From Nilaparvata lugens (Eukaryota; Arthropoda; Insecta; Hemiptera; Delphacidae): DNA of 64,000 nt. A program made the position numbers and the translations under genes. This document shows positions 46,315 through 59,210 of the stretch, one piece after another. The number at the start of each line of letters is the position of its first letter. Within the stretch, counting starts at the first letter, position 1. The notes beneath the pieces are model-generated. The model was given only the letters and a program-made list of their open reading frames with translations, was not told where the DNA came from and searched no databases. The stretch covers positions 14,506,783 to 14,570,782 of the forward strand of contig NC_052506.1 in the NCBI RefSeq assembly GCF_014356525.2, in the 5' to 3' direction.

Positions 46315-48340
46315 ATTGTAATAAAATTATTGATTGATTTATATTATTATCGAATTCAAGATAATAAACACAACTCTTCAAGCCACCTGTTGTTCAAGTT
46401 TCTACTTTCCTTCTCTTTCTGATTTTCCTCCTTCTTCTCTCGAATTGATGACTGCTTCCATCAATCATTTCATATTAATGTGATTCGAATGCATTCTATG
46501 GATGAGAGACACTATTCACTCAGTTTATTTTCCGGTATGTAAATTCCCATTTTTGACTCTTCCCAAAGAGTGATTAAACACCAATATTGATGAGTGATTG
46601 TGGTGACCGTTTTTCAATGTGGAAAATTTCATATTGAATTCTATTCGAGGCAGGAGTCATAGAACATTGCTGAAGGCTACGGGGTACTGAAAGCCGCCAA
46701 TAAAAGAGGCGTTTTCAATGTTGTATGCAATGTTTCGTTCATTATGATAAAATGCTCTTTATTGTGTCTGGAGGAAGGTTGGAAGTTATTAAATAGTGAA
46801 CTGTTGAATAGAGAGCTACAGGTCTGTCAGAGGAGAATAATTGTGAATGTTGGGATGATATGGTGATGACTGTGTGGGGGGGGGGGGGTGAGAGGAGTGA
46901 AAAGCGTTTTCGATGTGTTCTTTGTGCAACTTCCGTGTGGAAGCATTGAGGGCAGCTCGTCCATGTAACACACGAATATTGTTATTACTTGTTGAATGCA
47001 TGATTGCCTTTTGTCGAAATATAATGTGTGAATCGCCCACGGAATTCCGGCCAGCTATATCCGGAGCACATCTCCATATTACAATATGTATGTAATTTCG
47101 ACACCGGCCAATAATAATTGGGCGTTCATTCACCGTTCAACAGGCCGCTTTGTCCACAGCATTATTGTGATTGCAGTTGTGATTGAGAACTGGAACATGA
47201 GCGCAGAATGAAAATTATATTAAACACAGTCAAACTTCTGACAATAGGAGCCTTCAACTCCATTTCGAACGACATCCAATGATGATGTTATCTCATGATT
47301 TTGTAATCGATAGAAAATTGAGAACTACAGAAAACATTCTACAATGTAGAGGTAGACTTCAGATTGGCAGGTTTTCCAGTTCATTCGACCATGTACTGAC
47401 TATGCCTTTTTTTAATTAATCTCAACAATTCTAAACTTTTATACCCCAAAAAATAATACAAGTAGCTGAAAAATAATTCATCTTTTATTAGGTGTTGATG
47501 AGTTCACTATGGATATGCCATATTCTATTACCTATATTAGAATGAATGAATGATGAATGATACATACAAAATGCATAATAAGAATGTAAATTATAATAGA
47601 TCTAAATGATTTGGCACAGCCAGCAAAGTTAAACTTGTGCGCTAGCTGTGAGTTCATAAAGCAAACAGTACGAAGTAGCCTATAGCAATACTGAAAAATG
47701 GAAAAAAATATATACCTATATAATAAATATTATAGTAATGCTTCTTATAAATAATACAATGATAAGAATTGAATAATTTCGTGTTAAAACCAATTATACA
47801 GGTGATAAACAAAAACAAGTCGGCTGTATGACTACATTTAAATCTTCTAAATGCAAACTAATGAAGAAGAATACAATAAAAAAATGAAATTTTCAGTTGT
47901 GAGCACATCCCAGTGCTTATTTATTGATAGTAATTACCTTTACAAATCATTTTTCAATCAAAATTTTTTTATTCAAAATGCATTCTTATTTTAATGAGAG
48001 GTTTCTCCAGCCTGTCACAAGGGTACTGATTTCTAAGGGTTGTTGGACTGTATAGTCTCACACCATAATAATGTAGCTCATTCAAAGTTATAGAGAATCA
48101 TAATATTGTTTGTCCTAATACGTAATTCATAAACCTTTTAGTGGCTTAGATACCAGTCTTGTCCAAATATTCCTTCTGTGTTTATGAGGATATAGTAATG
48201 TAAGACTTCAAATATCAAAAAAAGCTAATTCTAAATCTCATTTACCAACGTTGTAGAATAATTCGACCATCTATCCGTGGCAGGACGCTTTCAGAAAAAC
48301 AATGTTTGATTATTTTCTTAGCTTGTTTGATGGAGTAACC
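46315..48340. other. Non-coding stretch with G run and GC-richer patch
   Basis: A run of 11 or more G lies at about 46875-46888. Positions 46900-47170 are less AT-rich and hold palindromic CCAATAATAATTGGG-like text and CCGGAGCACATCTCC; they could be a conserved element. No gene is supported. Confidence 0.35.
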
Positions 48341-48860
48341 TGAACCGGAAGTCACGGATAATCATTAATCACACATCTTAGCCGGCAGCCATTGTTTCAA
48401 CTGAGAAATAGCATGATGTCGGGTGGAAAATTTACGAAAAAATAGGAGAGCGCCTCTCAGTGCCTCTCGCATTCAGCGTAGCGGAGCGTGAATTGTAAAT
48501 GCGGGGGGAAGTATGGCTGTTTAAGCTCATTATACGAATCTCGGCGCTTCTTCAGGCGACCTGAGATGAGTGTCTTCAATCCAGTGGAATGGAGTCAGTG
48601 CACAGATGAGAGTGTCCCTCACCTCACAAGTGCACTTGTACATCATAACATCATCCCTCACTCTGCCACTCAATCAAAATCAGAGCAGCATTTTGTCAAA
48701 AAAGAGGGTTCGCTTGTTGATCGGCCGCAGGCGGGGGCGGAGGAGTGTTGAGTGCCTGCGTTGACGCAAAATAACATTACAACAACTCGACGGGGGGCCG
48801 CTGCTGCCAAACTGGGGGGCGGATCGCCAAACTTGCCCAAGGACAACTACTGTCAATCAC
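48341..48860. other. GC-richer island, possible regulatory DNA
   Basis: It stands out by GC content, with GGGGGGCCGCTGCTGCC and GCAGGCGGGGGCGGAGGAG. Two overlapping short frames (48488-48751 and 48570-48764) show no domain. Confidence 0.25.
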
Positions 48861-49771
48861 AGTTGCATTGTTGCTATCAACAGTAGTAATCAGATGCTAA
48901 TAGAACAATCGTCTCAAGTAAATGACACAAGTGATTAGGTTGCAATTTTGAATATCATAAATATTTTGTGATTTAAAATATGATTTGACTTGATAAATTT
49001 GATAAACTCAACTACTGAATTGTGATTTTTTAAAAAATCAATAATAATTGTGAATGCCCTCAACAACTGAACAAAAGCAGTGCTATAAATGACTATGACA
49101 TGAAATGACATAAAACTATTAATGACTGTTCTCCTCTCATTGGATGAATCAACGAGACAAAGCTTTTGTTGCAATTTTTAAAACCGAATGAATCTGTAAA
49201 GCTATTGATCCCAATGAAATCAATGACCAGACAGAAACTTGTACAAAGTCTACAGTGGATAACAATAATCTCTGCAGTAAAAACAATAATTATTAAAAAC
49301 AATTTTCAATAACAATTTATTAAAATCAATATTTATTATGTCGTAAAGACATAATAATAAAAAAAAGAATTTCGAGCCAATGAAAACAATAATATAATAC
49401 AGGAAGAAGAAGTCATACAACTGATAGAACATAATTAAAAACCTTTTTGATTTTATTCTCGAATTGATATCATTTATTTTTGTGTACTGGGTATTACTGT
49501 GTTTTTATTGGTTCATTGATTATCAGATTGTTTGTTTCTCAAAGTCAATAAGAGAGTGAGTCTTCATGTACATGGGTTGAGTGACAGATACTTCATATTA
49601 AATGTACAGTAACATTCAACCGTAGACTACATAAACAGGCTAAGATCTGTGATAAAACAAATGAATACACCTGCACCCTCAATGGCCGATTTCAATATTC
49701 CAAGTACGACACTGCATGTGAGTCTATGCATCTTTAAGGTCTTTGGTTTCAATATTTTTTATGCTGCGTTT
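48861..49771. other. No gene seen
   Basis: AT-rich single-copy sequence with no supported feature. Confidence 0.45.
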
Positions 49772-50242
49772 CCATCAGTATCAAGATTATCACGAAACTG
49801 GATAAATCATCATAATGGGATACAAATTCAAACGTGAACTGAGTTTATTAACATAAGTGAGTTTTTGATCTTGGAGAAAACAAATAGCAGTTCCTAGAGT
49901 AAATTATGATTCAACTGTGAATTGTGATTCAACTGAATCAACTAGAACAAGTGACATATGATACTTGTCGATGAGAAAACTCCGTGAGGTTTACTGTTCA
50001 CAGAACTACTACTTAATATCCAATACACCAATCATATAAGTTATTTTGAAGTACAGCAAGTGAGTAATATCATAGAGAAACAATAGCTTGAGTAGATATC
50101 CCATGGTATAGGGAGTTTATGTCGTAACTTTTACTGTTATCTCAAGCCGATTTCTGTCGATTATTGTCGATTTTCACTGTTTTGTTGGGGTGAGAGTGTA
50201 TGAACGGCACAATATGAGAGACTACCAGTGTCACACAGCTCC
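49772..50242 (+). repeat. Direct repeat, copy 1 (about 460 bp)
   Basis: It matches 50374-50845 at high identity, from AAGATTATCACGAAACTGGA to ATGAGAGACTACCAG. The offset is about 603 bases. Confidence 0.9.
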
Positions 50243-50373
50243 ATCACATTTGAAAAACAAATCAATAGGTGATTGGAAATAAAATAAGAAATGATTAAAT
50301 GAACTGAATAATGCCGAAGAAATTATAATATTCTTGATTGAAAAAAATAATTTTAAAATAGTTGAGAAATATT

Positions 50374-50845
50374 TTCATCAGATGGAAAGATTATCACGAA
50401 ACTGGATAAATCATCATAATGAGATACAAATTCAAACGTGAACTGAGTTTATTAACATAAGTGACTTTTTGATCTTGGAGAAAACAAATAACAGTTTCTA
50501 GAGTAAATTATGATTCAACTGTGAATTGTGATTCAACTGAATCAACTAGAACAGGTGACATATGATACTTGTGGATGAGAAAACTGAGTGAGGTCTACTG
50601 TTCACAGAACTACTAGTTAATATCCAATACACCAATCATATGAGTTATTTTGAAGTACAGCAAGTGAGTAATATCATAGAGAAAAAATAGCGTAAGTAGA
50701 TATCCCATGGTATAGGGCGTTTATGTCGCAACTTTTACTGTTATCTCAAGCCGATTACTGACGACTATTGTCGATTTTTACTGTTTTGACCGGGTAAGAG
50801 TGTATGAACGGCACAATATGAGAGACTACCAGCGTCATAAAGCTT
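50374..50845 (+). repeat. Direct repeat, copy 2 (about 460 bp)
   Basis: Second copy of 49772-50242. Its last third is repeated again in inverted form just downstream. Confidence 0.9.
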
Positions 50846-50869
50846 CACAGGAAGAACTACGTGGACTAT

Positions 50870-50946
50870 CAGCTTGAGATAACAGTAAAAGTTGCGACAT
50901 AAACGCCCTATACCATGGGATATCTACTTAGGCTATTGTTTCTCTA
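50870..50946 (-). repeat. Inverted third copy of repeat end
   Basis: CTTGAGATAACAGTAAAAGT to GGGATATCTACTTA is the reverse complement of about 50676-50750, forming a stem of roughly 75 bases. Confidence 0.85.
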
Positions 50947-50949
50947 TGG

Positions 50950-51556
50950 TAATATCAAGTACAACATTATCCACAGCTTATGATTTGCATGATATACAAT
51001 GAAGCTCAAATGTTTCATCCAGTAATTGACATATTCACATCACATACATTATTATTTGATAGCATCGACGTTATCGATCAGCTGTTCCCTACACTTGTCA
51101 TCGACAAAGTTGATTTTATTGTTGTATGATGCTGTCAAAACAGGACATGGCTCTTCACATGAACGTGAGCTGACGCCCGTTTCTCTCATCATCAACTACT
51201 GTCAACACACCCGGCCTGAGGCGATCAACCAACTCCCAGTGGAACTGAGGCTGACGATTACTTCATTTATCATTATTACTACAATCGACGATCCAACCCT
51301 CACTCGCTCCTGTCTCCTTTCCGATGGATTGGGTTCACAATGATGATTCATCTTATTCTGTCGCCCTATTTCATGGATAATTTATGTAGTGGACCTCTCA
51401 CTTCCAGTGCGTAATCACTGAAGGTCTTTCAATTATGAAGATTTCTTCTCATGAATTCAAGAGTGCACTCTCCGGTTTAGTGTGATTTTTCCTGTAATTG
51501 TACATTAGTACACAGAATTGGAAGAGCACTTCAAAAATATACCTACGAAATAATCT
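50950..51556. other. No gene seen
   Basis: Single-copy sequence. The 105-aa frame at 51026-51343 has no recognised domain and no flanking signals. Confidence 0.4.
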
Positions 51557-51652
51557 AATACGCCAATTTAATAAAAACAATATGAAAACTTGTAGTACCC
51601 TTTAAACTTGTACTACAAATTTCCATATTGTTTTATTAATTTGTAAAATGTA
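51557..51652. repeat. Hairpin, about 95 bp
   Basis: AATAAAAACAATATGAAAAC pairs with GTTTTATTAATT-type sequence on the right, and CTTGTAGTAC with GTACTACAA. TAATACGCCA occurs on both sides of the hairpin in direct orientation (51553 and 51681). Confidence 0.7.
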
Positions 51653-51965
51653 GCCCATTCAAGTGAAGTATTTTTTCTAATACGCCACTATTCAAAAATC
51701 TCCATCCTGGACCGATATCTTAGGTCCCTCAATATTCTCATTTGTGATCACATCCAGAATCATACTTTCCTAGTGTAATGAATTTATCAATTACATGCCT
51801 GTGATCGAATAAAATTGAAGTGTGCATTGAATCTATTGTGTACTTCTCATATTCATTATCCATTCATTCAAATATATCATTCAATGAATTAATGATAATG
51901 TCATATTAATTTTTCTCAATGAATCAAACATTATCCTGATAAGTGATAATCATCACTCCATTTTT

Positions 51966-52036
51966 TTCTTAAGAACACGAAATTTCTCAACTCGAGTAGA
52001 GTTTTGAGTCTAAACATCTTGTGTTCTTAAATACAA
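51966..52036. repeat. Small inverted repeat TTAAGAACAC
   Basis: TTAAGAACACGAAA at left and TTGTGTTCTTAA at right, with a nested CTCAACTC/GAGTAGAGTTTTGAG stem; the size of a minimal MITE. Confidence 0.5.
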
Positions 52037-52270
52037 ATGTACTAATACATATAAATGGAGACTTCTTGATTTATATAAAAATATTTAGTTGCCCTAGAAT
52101 GTGATATCCCTTATAATGATCAGATTATATCTATATTATATATTTTATATTATATCTATTCATAAGGAGTGTTCCAATTTGTACTACCTCTCCTCTCCTC
52201 TATATTCATCTAGAGGATATCTCTAGTGGACAGTCATACAAATCTCATCTATCATTCAACCATTCAACTA

Positions 52271-52632
52271 TAGTGAGGTCCACGTTATAATGGCAGTGTT
52301 TGATTAGCAATGGTATTGCTATCCTTGTCTATCATTCAACAAAGCAGATAGCGCTATTCCTTTCTCGCTTTGCTCTATTGCCAGATTGTCTTTTAACAAT
52401 GTAGAATCAAAAATTAAATAACAAAATATTCCATTTTAATTATGCAAATTCATTAAAAAATATAGTTTCTTGCTTGATAAAATTTAATTGATAATTTTAA
52501 ACGAGAATGAACAGTTGATATTACATCAATAACCTGTATCAGCTACCGTCTCTAGAAGGCATTGACAAGACAAGGATCGGCAACGTTGTTCTGTTATCTT
52601 TCTACACTGCCAGTATAACGTGGATCTCACTA
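52271..52632 (+). mobile_element. TA-type MITE, best-preserved copy (362 bp)
   Basis: The inverted ends are TAGTGAGGTCCACGTTATAA and, reading inward at right, TAGTGAGATCCACGTTATAC, each bordered by TA. Internal landmarks match the copies near 28.3, 28.8, 32.2, 33.4 and 34.5 kb. There is no ORF; movement would need a Tc1/mariner-type transposase from elsewhere. Confidence 0.8.
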
Positions 52633-52639
52633 TATGAAT

Positions 52640-53394
52640 GATTCCCTAATCCCTATGTATGGAGTGACTCTCTCCTCTCTTATGAATCTCTTTCGAAATC
52701 AGGGATGTAAAAGTAGTTGATGAACTTTGACAAGCTGCCTTCCATCTCATCAGTAAATAGGATAGGAACAGAATGGATCCTTAGATTATCACCTGAAGAG
52801 AATAATGAAAACATGGTAATAAGAGTTTGATCTCGAAATAATATTCGCATTATAATTGATTCATCAGTATTATTTCTTAGTTAAATGTTGATATCACATA
52901 ATATTTCATAATAGAGACTGATGTTAATGAATGAGTCGGTAGTTTAGGGGATAAACGTGTTTTCGTTTGCACGTATTTATACTCATCATGCTCTAACTGG
53001 CCGGAACAAAATGGTTGATGAGCTGGTGCAGCGCGCAGGTGCCAGGTGATATGAAGTGATTTAGTCGAATCGGGAAGCCCAGAAGTGCAGAGACCGCTGC
53101 AGGGAGTCCCTATCAGATGAGACCCCCTACAGGTGACCACACGCACTCACACTCACCAACAACGCTATCCTCACTTCAAACTCCAGTCAAGTGCTTTTTA
53201 AACAAGAAGTGAATGGGTTGAAGAGGTTTATCTGAAAATAATATTAGAATCCCTATCAGATCAAATCAGTTCAAGGAGTTTTGGCTTTCCTTCATACAAT
53301 ACATAGAGATCGATCTCAACATTTGTGATTTAATATTATAATAATTTGTGGGTTCTGAGATGTCTATAAGGAGACAGTCTATAAGGAAGTAGAG
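52640..53394. other. No gene seen
   Basis: Single-copy sequence. A GC-richer patch at 52985-53160 contains CTGGTGCAGCGCGCAGGTGC but no convincing frame. Confidence 0.4.
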
Positions 53395-53408
53395 CCCATC
53401 CTCAGTAT

Positions 53409-53745
53409 AATGAAAAAACAAAGAATTTCTCATTTTTTCCATGTTCTGCGAATGCCTGAGAATCGAGTTCTGAAACAGCTTGTAATGCGTAATTTAAAAA
53501 AGAGAAAATGTGGCAAGTATGTTGATGAATTATAAAAGGATCTTCAAGAAATAGGCTTGGAAGTTGAGGATGCCATTGATAAAGTGAAAATAAATTATTT
53601 ACTTAAAACGCACATATTCAATTTGCCAAAAATGCACAGAGAGATTGTAATCACTGATGCAGAAAGACGACAACGATCCGAGAGAATGAAGAAATATTGG
53701 GCTGATCGAAAAGCCACACAGCTTCAGAACCAAGGACGATTTTAG
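53409..53745 (+). pseudogene. LINE ORF2 C-terminal fragment
   Basis: The frame reads MKKQRISHFFHVLRMPENRV, an in-frame TAA at 53533, then KDLQEIGLEVEDAIDK and finally ITDAERRQRSERMKKYWADR before the stop. The layout (H-V-RM..NR, then a short D-L-x-x-x-G block and a terminal D-A-E-R-R-x-R-S-E-R-M-K-x-Y-W) is that of the tail of endonuclease/reverse transcriptases of insect LINEs. The fragment is 5' truncated, with A-rich sequence about 70 bases after the stop. Confidence 0.6.
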
Positions 53746-54119
53746 TTGATTGACTCAAGTGGTCCTATATGCACAAGTGCCAAGTGTCAAGTGCAATTCC
53801 TATGTGGCCAAAAAAGACAAAAAAAAATTGTGGGTTGAACAGAGTGATATGACCCTGATTCTTAGATATCTAGGCTGCAGGAAGACATAGCTTGGATAGA
53901 AACTATTTTATACAACATCATAATAAATAGTAACAGAGCAAAACAATTGATGAAAGTGATTTTTCTACCAAGAAATGCATTGCATACAACCATCAGGCTT
54001 AGAAACATATTGAACAAAAATTGAGAAATGTATAGAAAATGTATAAGAGATACAAAAATGATGAAGAAACTGAGAGGGAGAGAGCTCAGTGACTGGGAAC
54101 TCATTACAGTATGAGGAAA

Positions 54120-54236
54120 TCATGTTTTTGGATTCGGGGGACCATGAAAGGTGTAGAAAACTTGTATTTGGGGTACCTTAATTTTTATGGAAAGCGACAC
54201 TTTCCTTCCGATAGTAGGTACGGCAAGGAAAGTGAA
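54120..54236 (+). repeat. Fragment of the 34.8-37.1 kb inverted-repeat family
   Basis: CATGTTTTTGGATTCGGGGG and GGGGTACCTTAATTTTTATG match 35893-35960, followed by GAAAGCGACACTTTCCTT. Confidence 0.7.
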
Positions 54237-54429
54237 ACACCACTTCAAAATCATCCGAATTTGTAAAAAAGAGATTATTTAGAGTAGATGAATGATGAAA
54301 GTAGATATTATCTAGAGATCTAGAGTGACAGTTTTCATCAGTAGTTTGAAGCATAATTGGAATTGAGTGTGTGTCAACAGGGTACTTCAACTACAATGAG
54401 AGATGGGATTGACAATGAGGTAACAATAG

Positions 54430-54850
54430 GCACATAGCTTCAATTATTTATCATTAATTGCGTCAATCCAATCGTTTGCAATTGTAACGCGTATATTCGA
54501 AATAATATTATCCGTTGTTCGAATAGTTTGTATTGAATTAACTTGCCTGTTATCGGATTTTCCATTATCAATATATCGGCACTCACTTGACGCTCTGTTA
54601 ATTCACCCATCAGAGCTGGCGCCATTTATTTTATCTCGCAAATTGTCATTTAAATGTTATCGATTCGAATTAAAATACGAATCGGAGGCACTAATTGATC
54701 AATGCACAGCTTATTTCCACTTAAACAAAATAATACTGTTAATTATATGAATTTTGAAAAGCTTTCAATTTGCATAATTAGCTAAACAGCTGCAGGCGAC
54801 TGAAATGTGCGATTCGCTGCCTCCAACAACCAAATAATGTATATATGTGA
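54430..54850. other. Candidate regulatory element, homeodomain-type motifs
   Basis: Single-copy block with clustered TAATTA/ATTAATTG, TTGCATAATTAG, ATCGATTCGAATT and CAGCTG sites and few homopolymers. The minus-strand frame at 54440-54625 is short and unrecognised. Enhancer function is inference from motif density only. Confidence 0.2.
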
Positions 54851-55635
54851 GATCCCGATGATTTTTCATCTCTCTGTTTCCTTTTTTGCCAAAATGTCAA
54901 TCAATAAATTAGGTTTCTGTCAAAGTAATAACTTTACATGACTCGATAATTCAAATCACAAACTGAATCGTATGGTTGTGTAAATTTTACTATATTCTCA
55001 ACACTGACAATGTAATGTTAAAACAATATTCTCCAAAAAAGAAGAAAATTATATTGACCTACAAAAACCCTAAGCTAGTTATCATCAATCCCCCGCCAAA
55101 CCTTTTTTCGCATGAACACTTTTTATACTAAGTTTCTGCTACCTAGTATTCATACTCAGTATTGAGTGAAATCATAACCCTATTCCGATCTTTCAAAATG
55201 TAATCTAAATTTGGGAGAGAAATAGTACAAGGAGTATCCTTAGCTTTCCTCTATCGGTCAGTTATCTCTTGTAGAATTTATCTCTTGTAAAAATGATGAA
55301 TAGATTAATACCACAAATAGAACTTAGTGACCAGGATAAGAATTCCTCTGCTAATCAGAATTAAACTTCATGTATTAAATTAAATTACCTATTTGTAATG
55401 AATGTATGGAATCGTCTTCAAAAGCTGGCACAATAGATCCTATGTATCTAATTTTCAATTGAAAAGTAAAGCTTTGTGTGGAGTTATGATTGTTGCCTAA
55501 AATGTCTCGAAAATTCAACGGATTGGACATTTCTCAATAAAAAAATAATATCGAATTGTTATTTTAGTTCTTATCACATTCCAATGAGGACAAAAACGCT
55601 GTTGAGAATGATTTTGAAGAGCAATTGACAAGATG
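54851..55635. other. No gene seen
   Basis: AT-rich sequence. CTAAATTTGGGAGAGAAATA at about 55202 is an inverted trace of the dispersed sequence near 28210 and 42740. Confidence 0.4.
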
Positions 55636-55735
55636 NNNNNNNNNNNNNNNNNNNNNNNNNNNNNNNNNNNNNNNNNNNNNNNNNNNNNNNNNNNNNNNNN
55701 NNNNNNNNNNNNNNNNNNNNNNNNNNNNNNNNNNN
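55636..55735. other. Assembly gap, 100 N
   Basis: Exactly 100 N in a row, the usual placeholder for a scaffold gap of unknown size. Frames spanning it are meaningless. Confidence 0.98.
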
Positions 55736-55807
55736 CCATTAATGAAATAATCTGTTTAGATTCTTCTGGACACTTGACTATCAAGTTTGTGTACTCTGCT
55801 AATGTAA

Positions 55808-56200
55808 AATATAGGACATCGAGCTTCGCTCGTTTTTTTTATTTGTTGATAAACAGAACACAATTCTTCAAAATTATCGGGTGTATTTTTGCTGCTGGCT
55901 ATACGTCAGCTTATGAATTCGGGGATGAGATATTTGATTTTCCACAGAACGAGTGCGTTTCACTCACTTTTTTATTATCCACAGACGACGAAAGTCTCAA
56001 ATGTTTTTCCAAGGATGAATTATCCTTTTAATGTCGTTCAGCGAGTTTTCCCAGGGATGAGACCTAGTGCTATCGAATTTTTATACCATAAACCTACTAT
56101 GCTCCAAATTCGTGAAAATCGTTAAGAGCCGTTTTCGAGATCGTTGGACAGAATAACCATAAATAAATATAAATCACCAAATATAAAATATATACAGAAA
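55808..56200 (+). repeat. 'gagcttcgctc' dispersed repeat
   Basis: It begins GGACATCGAGCTTCGCTCGT and runs through GATAAACAGAACACAATTCT to CGTTAAGAGCCGTTTTCGAG. A head fragment is at 44250. CGTTAGAGCCGTTTTTGAG also occurs in the arms of the 34.8-37.1 kb element (35291 and 35452), so the two families share sequence. Frames here are not genes. Confidence 0.6.
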
Positions 56201-56549
56201 TTTCTCGCTAAATATAATAGGATAAACCAATGTGATTCGTAAAGTGATACATTTAAATTTGTTTACATGGATAACTCATGAACTTTATTATGGGGTAATC
56301 TGACCATATTTTAATGAGTTGGAAACAAAAATCACAAAAAGCATATACCTTTTGTTAAACTGTTGAATTGGCTGGATTGAACAAATATATTCCGGTAATG
56401 TGAAAATTCATTTAATTGACAATAATCAGGGGATGTAATTGCCAAGTGATGGTAAAATTTCTTGAGGTATCCGCTGTAGGTCCGCTTAATTGTTCTCAAG
56501 GCCAATGACAGGAGAGATGTGTTGAGATGCATTACATTGTTGTGACTTG

Positions 56550-56930
56550 TGGATGTAAAGAAGAATGCCGACATCAGGTCGGCCTAGCGGTACTCCATCC
56601 TTGTATCGAAGCAAATCGCATTTCGACAACAATGGCGCACAGGTACAGCGTCTGATTGTTTACGATTATGCTTTACAACTACTGATTACAGCTTTGATGG
56701 AGATAAGAAGACATCAGAGTGAGTTATCGACAAAGTGCCTATTTACAAAACGCTAAGGCAACAAAATGTTGTTCTTCCGTAAAAATTCCTCGGAAACATT
56801 TTGTTGGCTTGATTTGTGAGCGAAGATTGAGAGGTGGTTATTACTGCAGGTTGCCGCGCCTGAGCATCATTCAGGTCCAGGTGAAAGTTGTGTCGGTCGG
56901 TTCCAAGCAACGGTGACTCAACTATGAGTG
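56550..56930. other. GC-richer island, possible regulatory DNA
   Basis: Less AT-rich single-copy block (CATCAGGTCGGCCTAGCGGT; GGTTGCCGCGCCTGAGCATC). Frames at 56565-56756 and 56719-56916 are short and unrecognised. Confidence 0.2.
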
Positions 56931-58910
56931 ATTCTCAGAATTCTTCAACAAGATTCGAGCAAATTGCTAGAGAAATGTCTGTTTGGCTTTTTTGAAACTC
57001 TAGACTGGTGAAAAAATGTAATTATTGAATTAATATTTCAGATTAGGTCCTCGATTTTATATTCATGACTTGAAGGATGATTGTATAACAAGGGTGATCA
57101 ATATCACGCAGTAAATGTATGCTCTTAGGTAGAGTGCTGATTGATTTTTCTTCACTAAGGACCTTGTTCGTAATACTGCAAAGAAATAATATGGTAAAAG
57201 ACTAACCTGGAAGTTGGAACGGTTAGTCTATTCATGATATATTCCATTGATGATTCATCGTTAACATATATTTTTTCACAGTATTTTAATATTATGATTA
57301 TTATTCCACTTGAACACAGTTAGTTGGCTCACTCCAGAAATAATTTGCATGATACTCGATGGAAAAATAATTTTATTTATTATGCTTAACATTATGAATT
57401 CAAATGTAACATAAAACAGGCTACATGATGCCTATACATTGCAGTATCATCGATTGGATATGAAATGGTTTGATTTAATTGAAATGATGACCCCTCATGA
57501 GATTGTAATGTAGGCTAAACTGTATCTGCCATCAAGGATGAAATGTATCTTTCTCAGATTCTACCTTTTTTGTAATATTAATAGCATTTCATCAATGTCC
57601 TTAATGTGTAAAACATAAAATAATGTGTGGAATAGGCAACTAGAAGTTTATTCTAATCAAAGTTTATTCTAATTAACACCTATAAAACTACATAGTTTTT
57701 AAAGCGTCATCGTCAATTATTTTGTTGTGAAAATGGTCAATTGTTTCATTATCATGATCCATAGTTCACTTATCTGATCTGAAAGTTATCTGATCGTTTT
57801 TTAAGGTATTGACATTATTTGTTGATTTCGATCAAAAATATGAATCTCATGAAAGAGGAAGATATCTTTCATACCCATTAAGAACACACATAAACCGATC
57901 GCGAGCAACGTCTAGAAATGACATCAATAGTGATTATTTGTGAATCTTGTATCAGTATATTATTATTTAGAAACTTTCACCTCCAATTAGCTTATTAGTC
58001 GGGCTTATACATTGTGAACATTCGATGTTTCAAAATCTAATGAATCTGGCGAAACTGAGAGTCCAGAGATGTTGAATGAATCATCCCTACTAATGATGCA
58101 TTGATAAACAAGTTGTCAATGAGTGATTTAAAGCTCCAGCATTTCCTCCAATCACCAATCTTATAAACACTGTCGACTTATAGAATTTTAGTTTACAGAC
58201 TCGCAATTGAAAACTAATAATTACCACAAGATAGATTCTCATATTTATGAGTTAAAAAACTGGTACAAGAGCAATGCAACATTAGACTATCTTCTAATAA
58301 TCAGACCTATATCTTCAGAAGAACGAAAAGTTGATAAAGATGAAGATACAGAAATATACCAAGAGAAATCAGTACCAAACACTATATTTATGTATGTATA
58401 GACGAGTCCATAGCTACCATAGCTAGTGGCCTCTTATTAATTACTGTTTTTTTGCATGGATATATTTCACTGCATGTATTTCATTGCATGGATTTATGAT
58501 TTCGAGAAGAAATCATTTTATTATAGTAATGGGATCTAACTACCATCTTTTCAAAGGAGAATGAGGTTTATGTTGTTACAGCAAATATTGTTTAAATTAG
58601 ATTTAAATGATGCTGCTATAGCATACACTGCTCTGAATGGAAAAGAAAATCACTTATGAAGATTTTGTTAATTATTTTCCATAGAAGAGCCTTTCATTTG
58701 TGCCAAATTCACAGTTCGTTGTTTTATTATTTTATCCGTATATACAATGTAAAATGATCAAGTGTGAAAAACAGGGAAAACTGTGCTATTCATTTTCATA
58801 ATTAAATTAGGTTTACTAAGATTATCTGAGAATTTATTTTCACATGGGACAAGTTATCAGTGATAAAAATTCGTAGTTTTTTATCTCCAATTCTATCGAA
58901 AAACAAACAC
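56931..58910. other. No gene seen
   Basis: AT-rich single-copy sequence apart from ATTAACACCTATAAAACTAC at 57674, shared with 33891. Confidence 0.4.
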
Positions 58911-59210
58911 TGAATATGGTTTCAGGGTGAGAGAGTGCCACCATTTGACGTCATACTACAATCCTACTGAGGTGTTTTTTCATGAGTTTTGTAGGCGAGA
59001 AGCGGCCTACACGTGCGTGTGCTTCAGTGCTTGTCAACTTGATCCGCGGCATCTGCGTTCTCAGAGACCTGAATATGTCATGGCAGACAGAATTATGATT
59101 GTTTCTCTCACCATGTGCATGGATGACGCACGAAGGGCGATTAATGATTCCGAAATTCCAGCCTCTTCGTGCCACCGACAAAAACACGCAATTCTCTAAA
59201 TAAAACCTCC
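58911..59210. other. GC-richer island, possible regulatory DNA
   Basis: A 300-base block with near-balanced composition between AT-rich flanks. It is open on both strands (58927-59199 plus; 58951-59274 minus), and neither product is recognisable. Confidence 0.25.

Noticed and set aside
51026..51343. 105-aa frame as a gene
   Set aside because: No domain, no repeat support and no clear initiation or splice context.
55515..56031. Frames running through the N gap
   Set aside because: The sequence is unknown there and the flanks are dispersed repeat.
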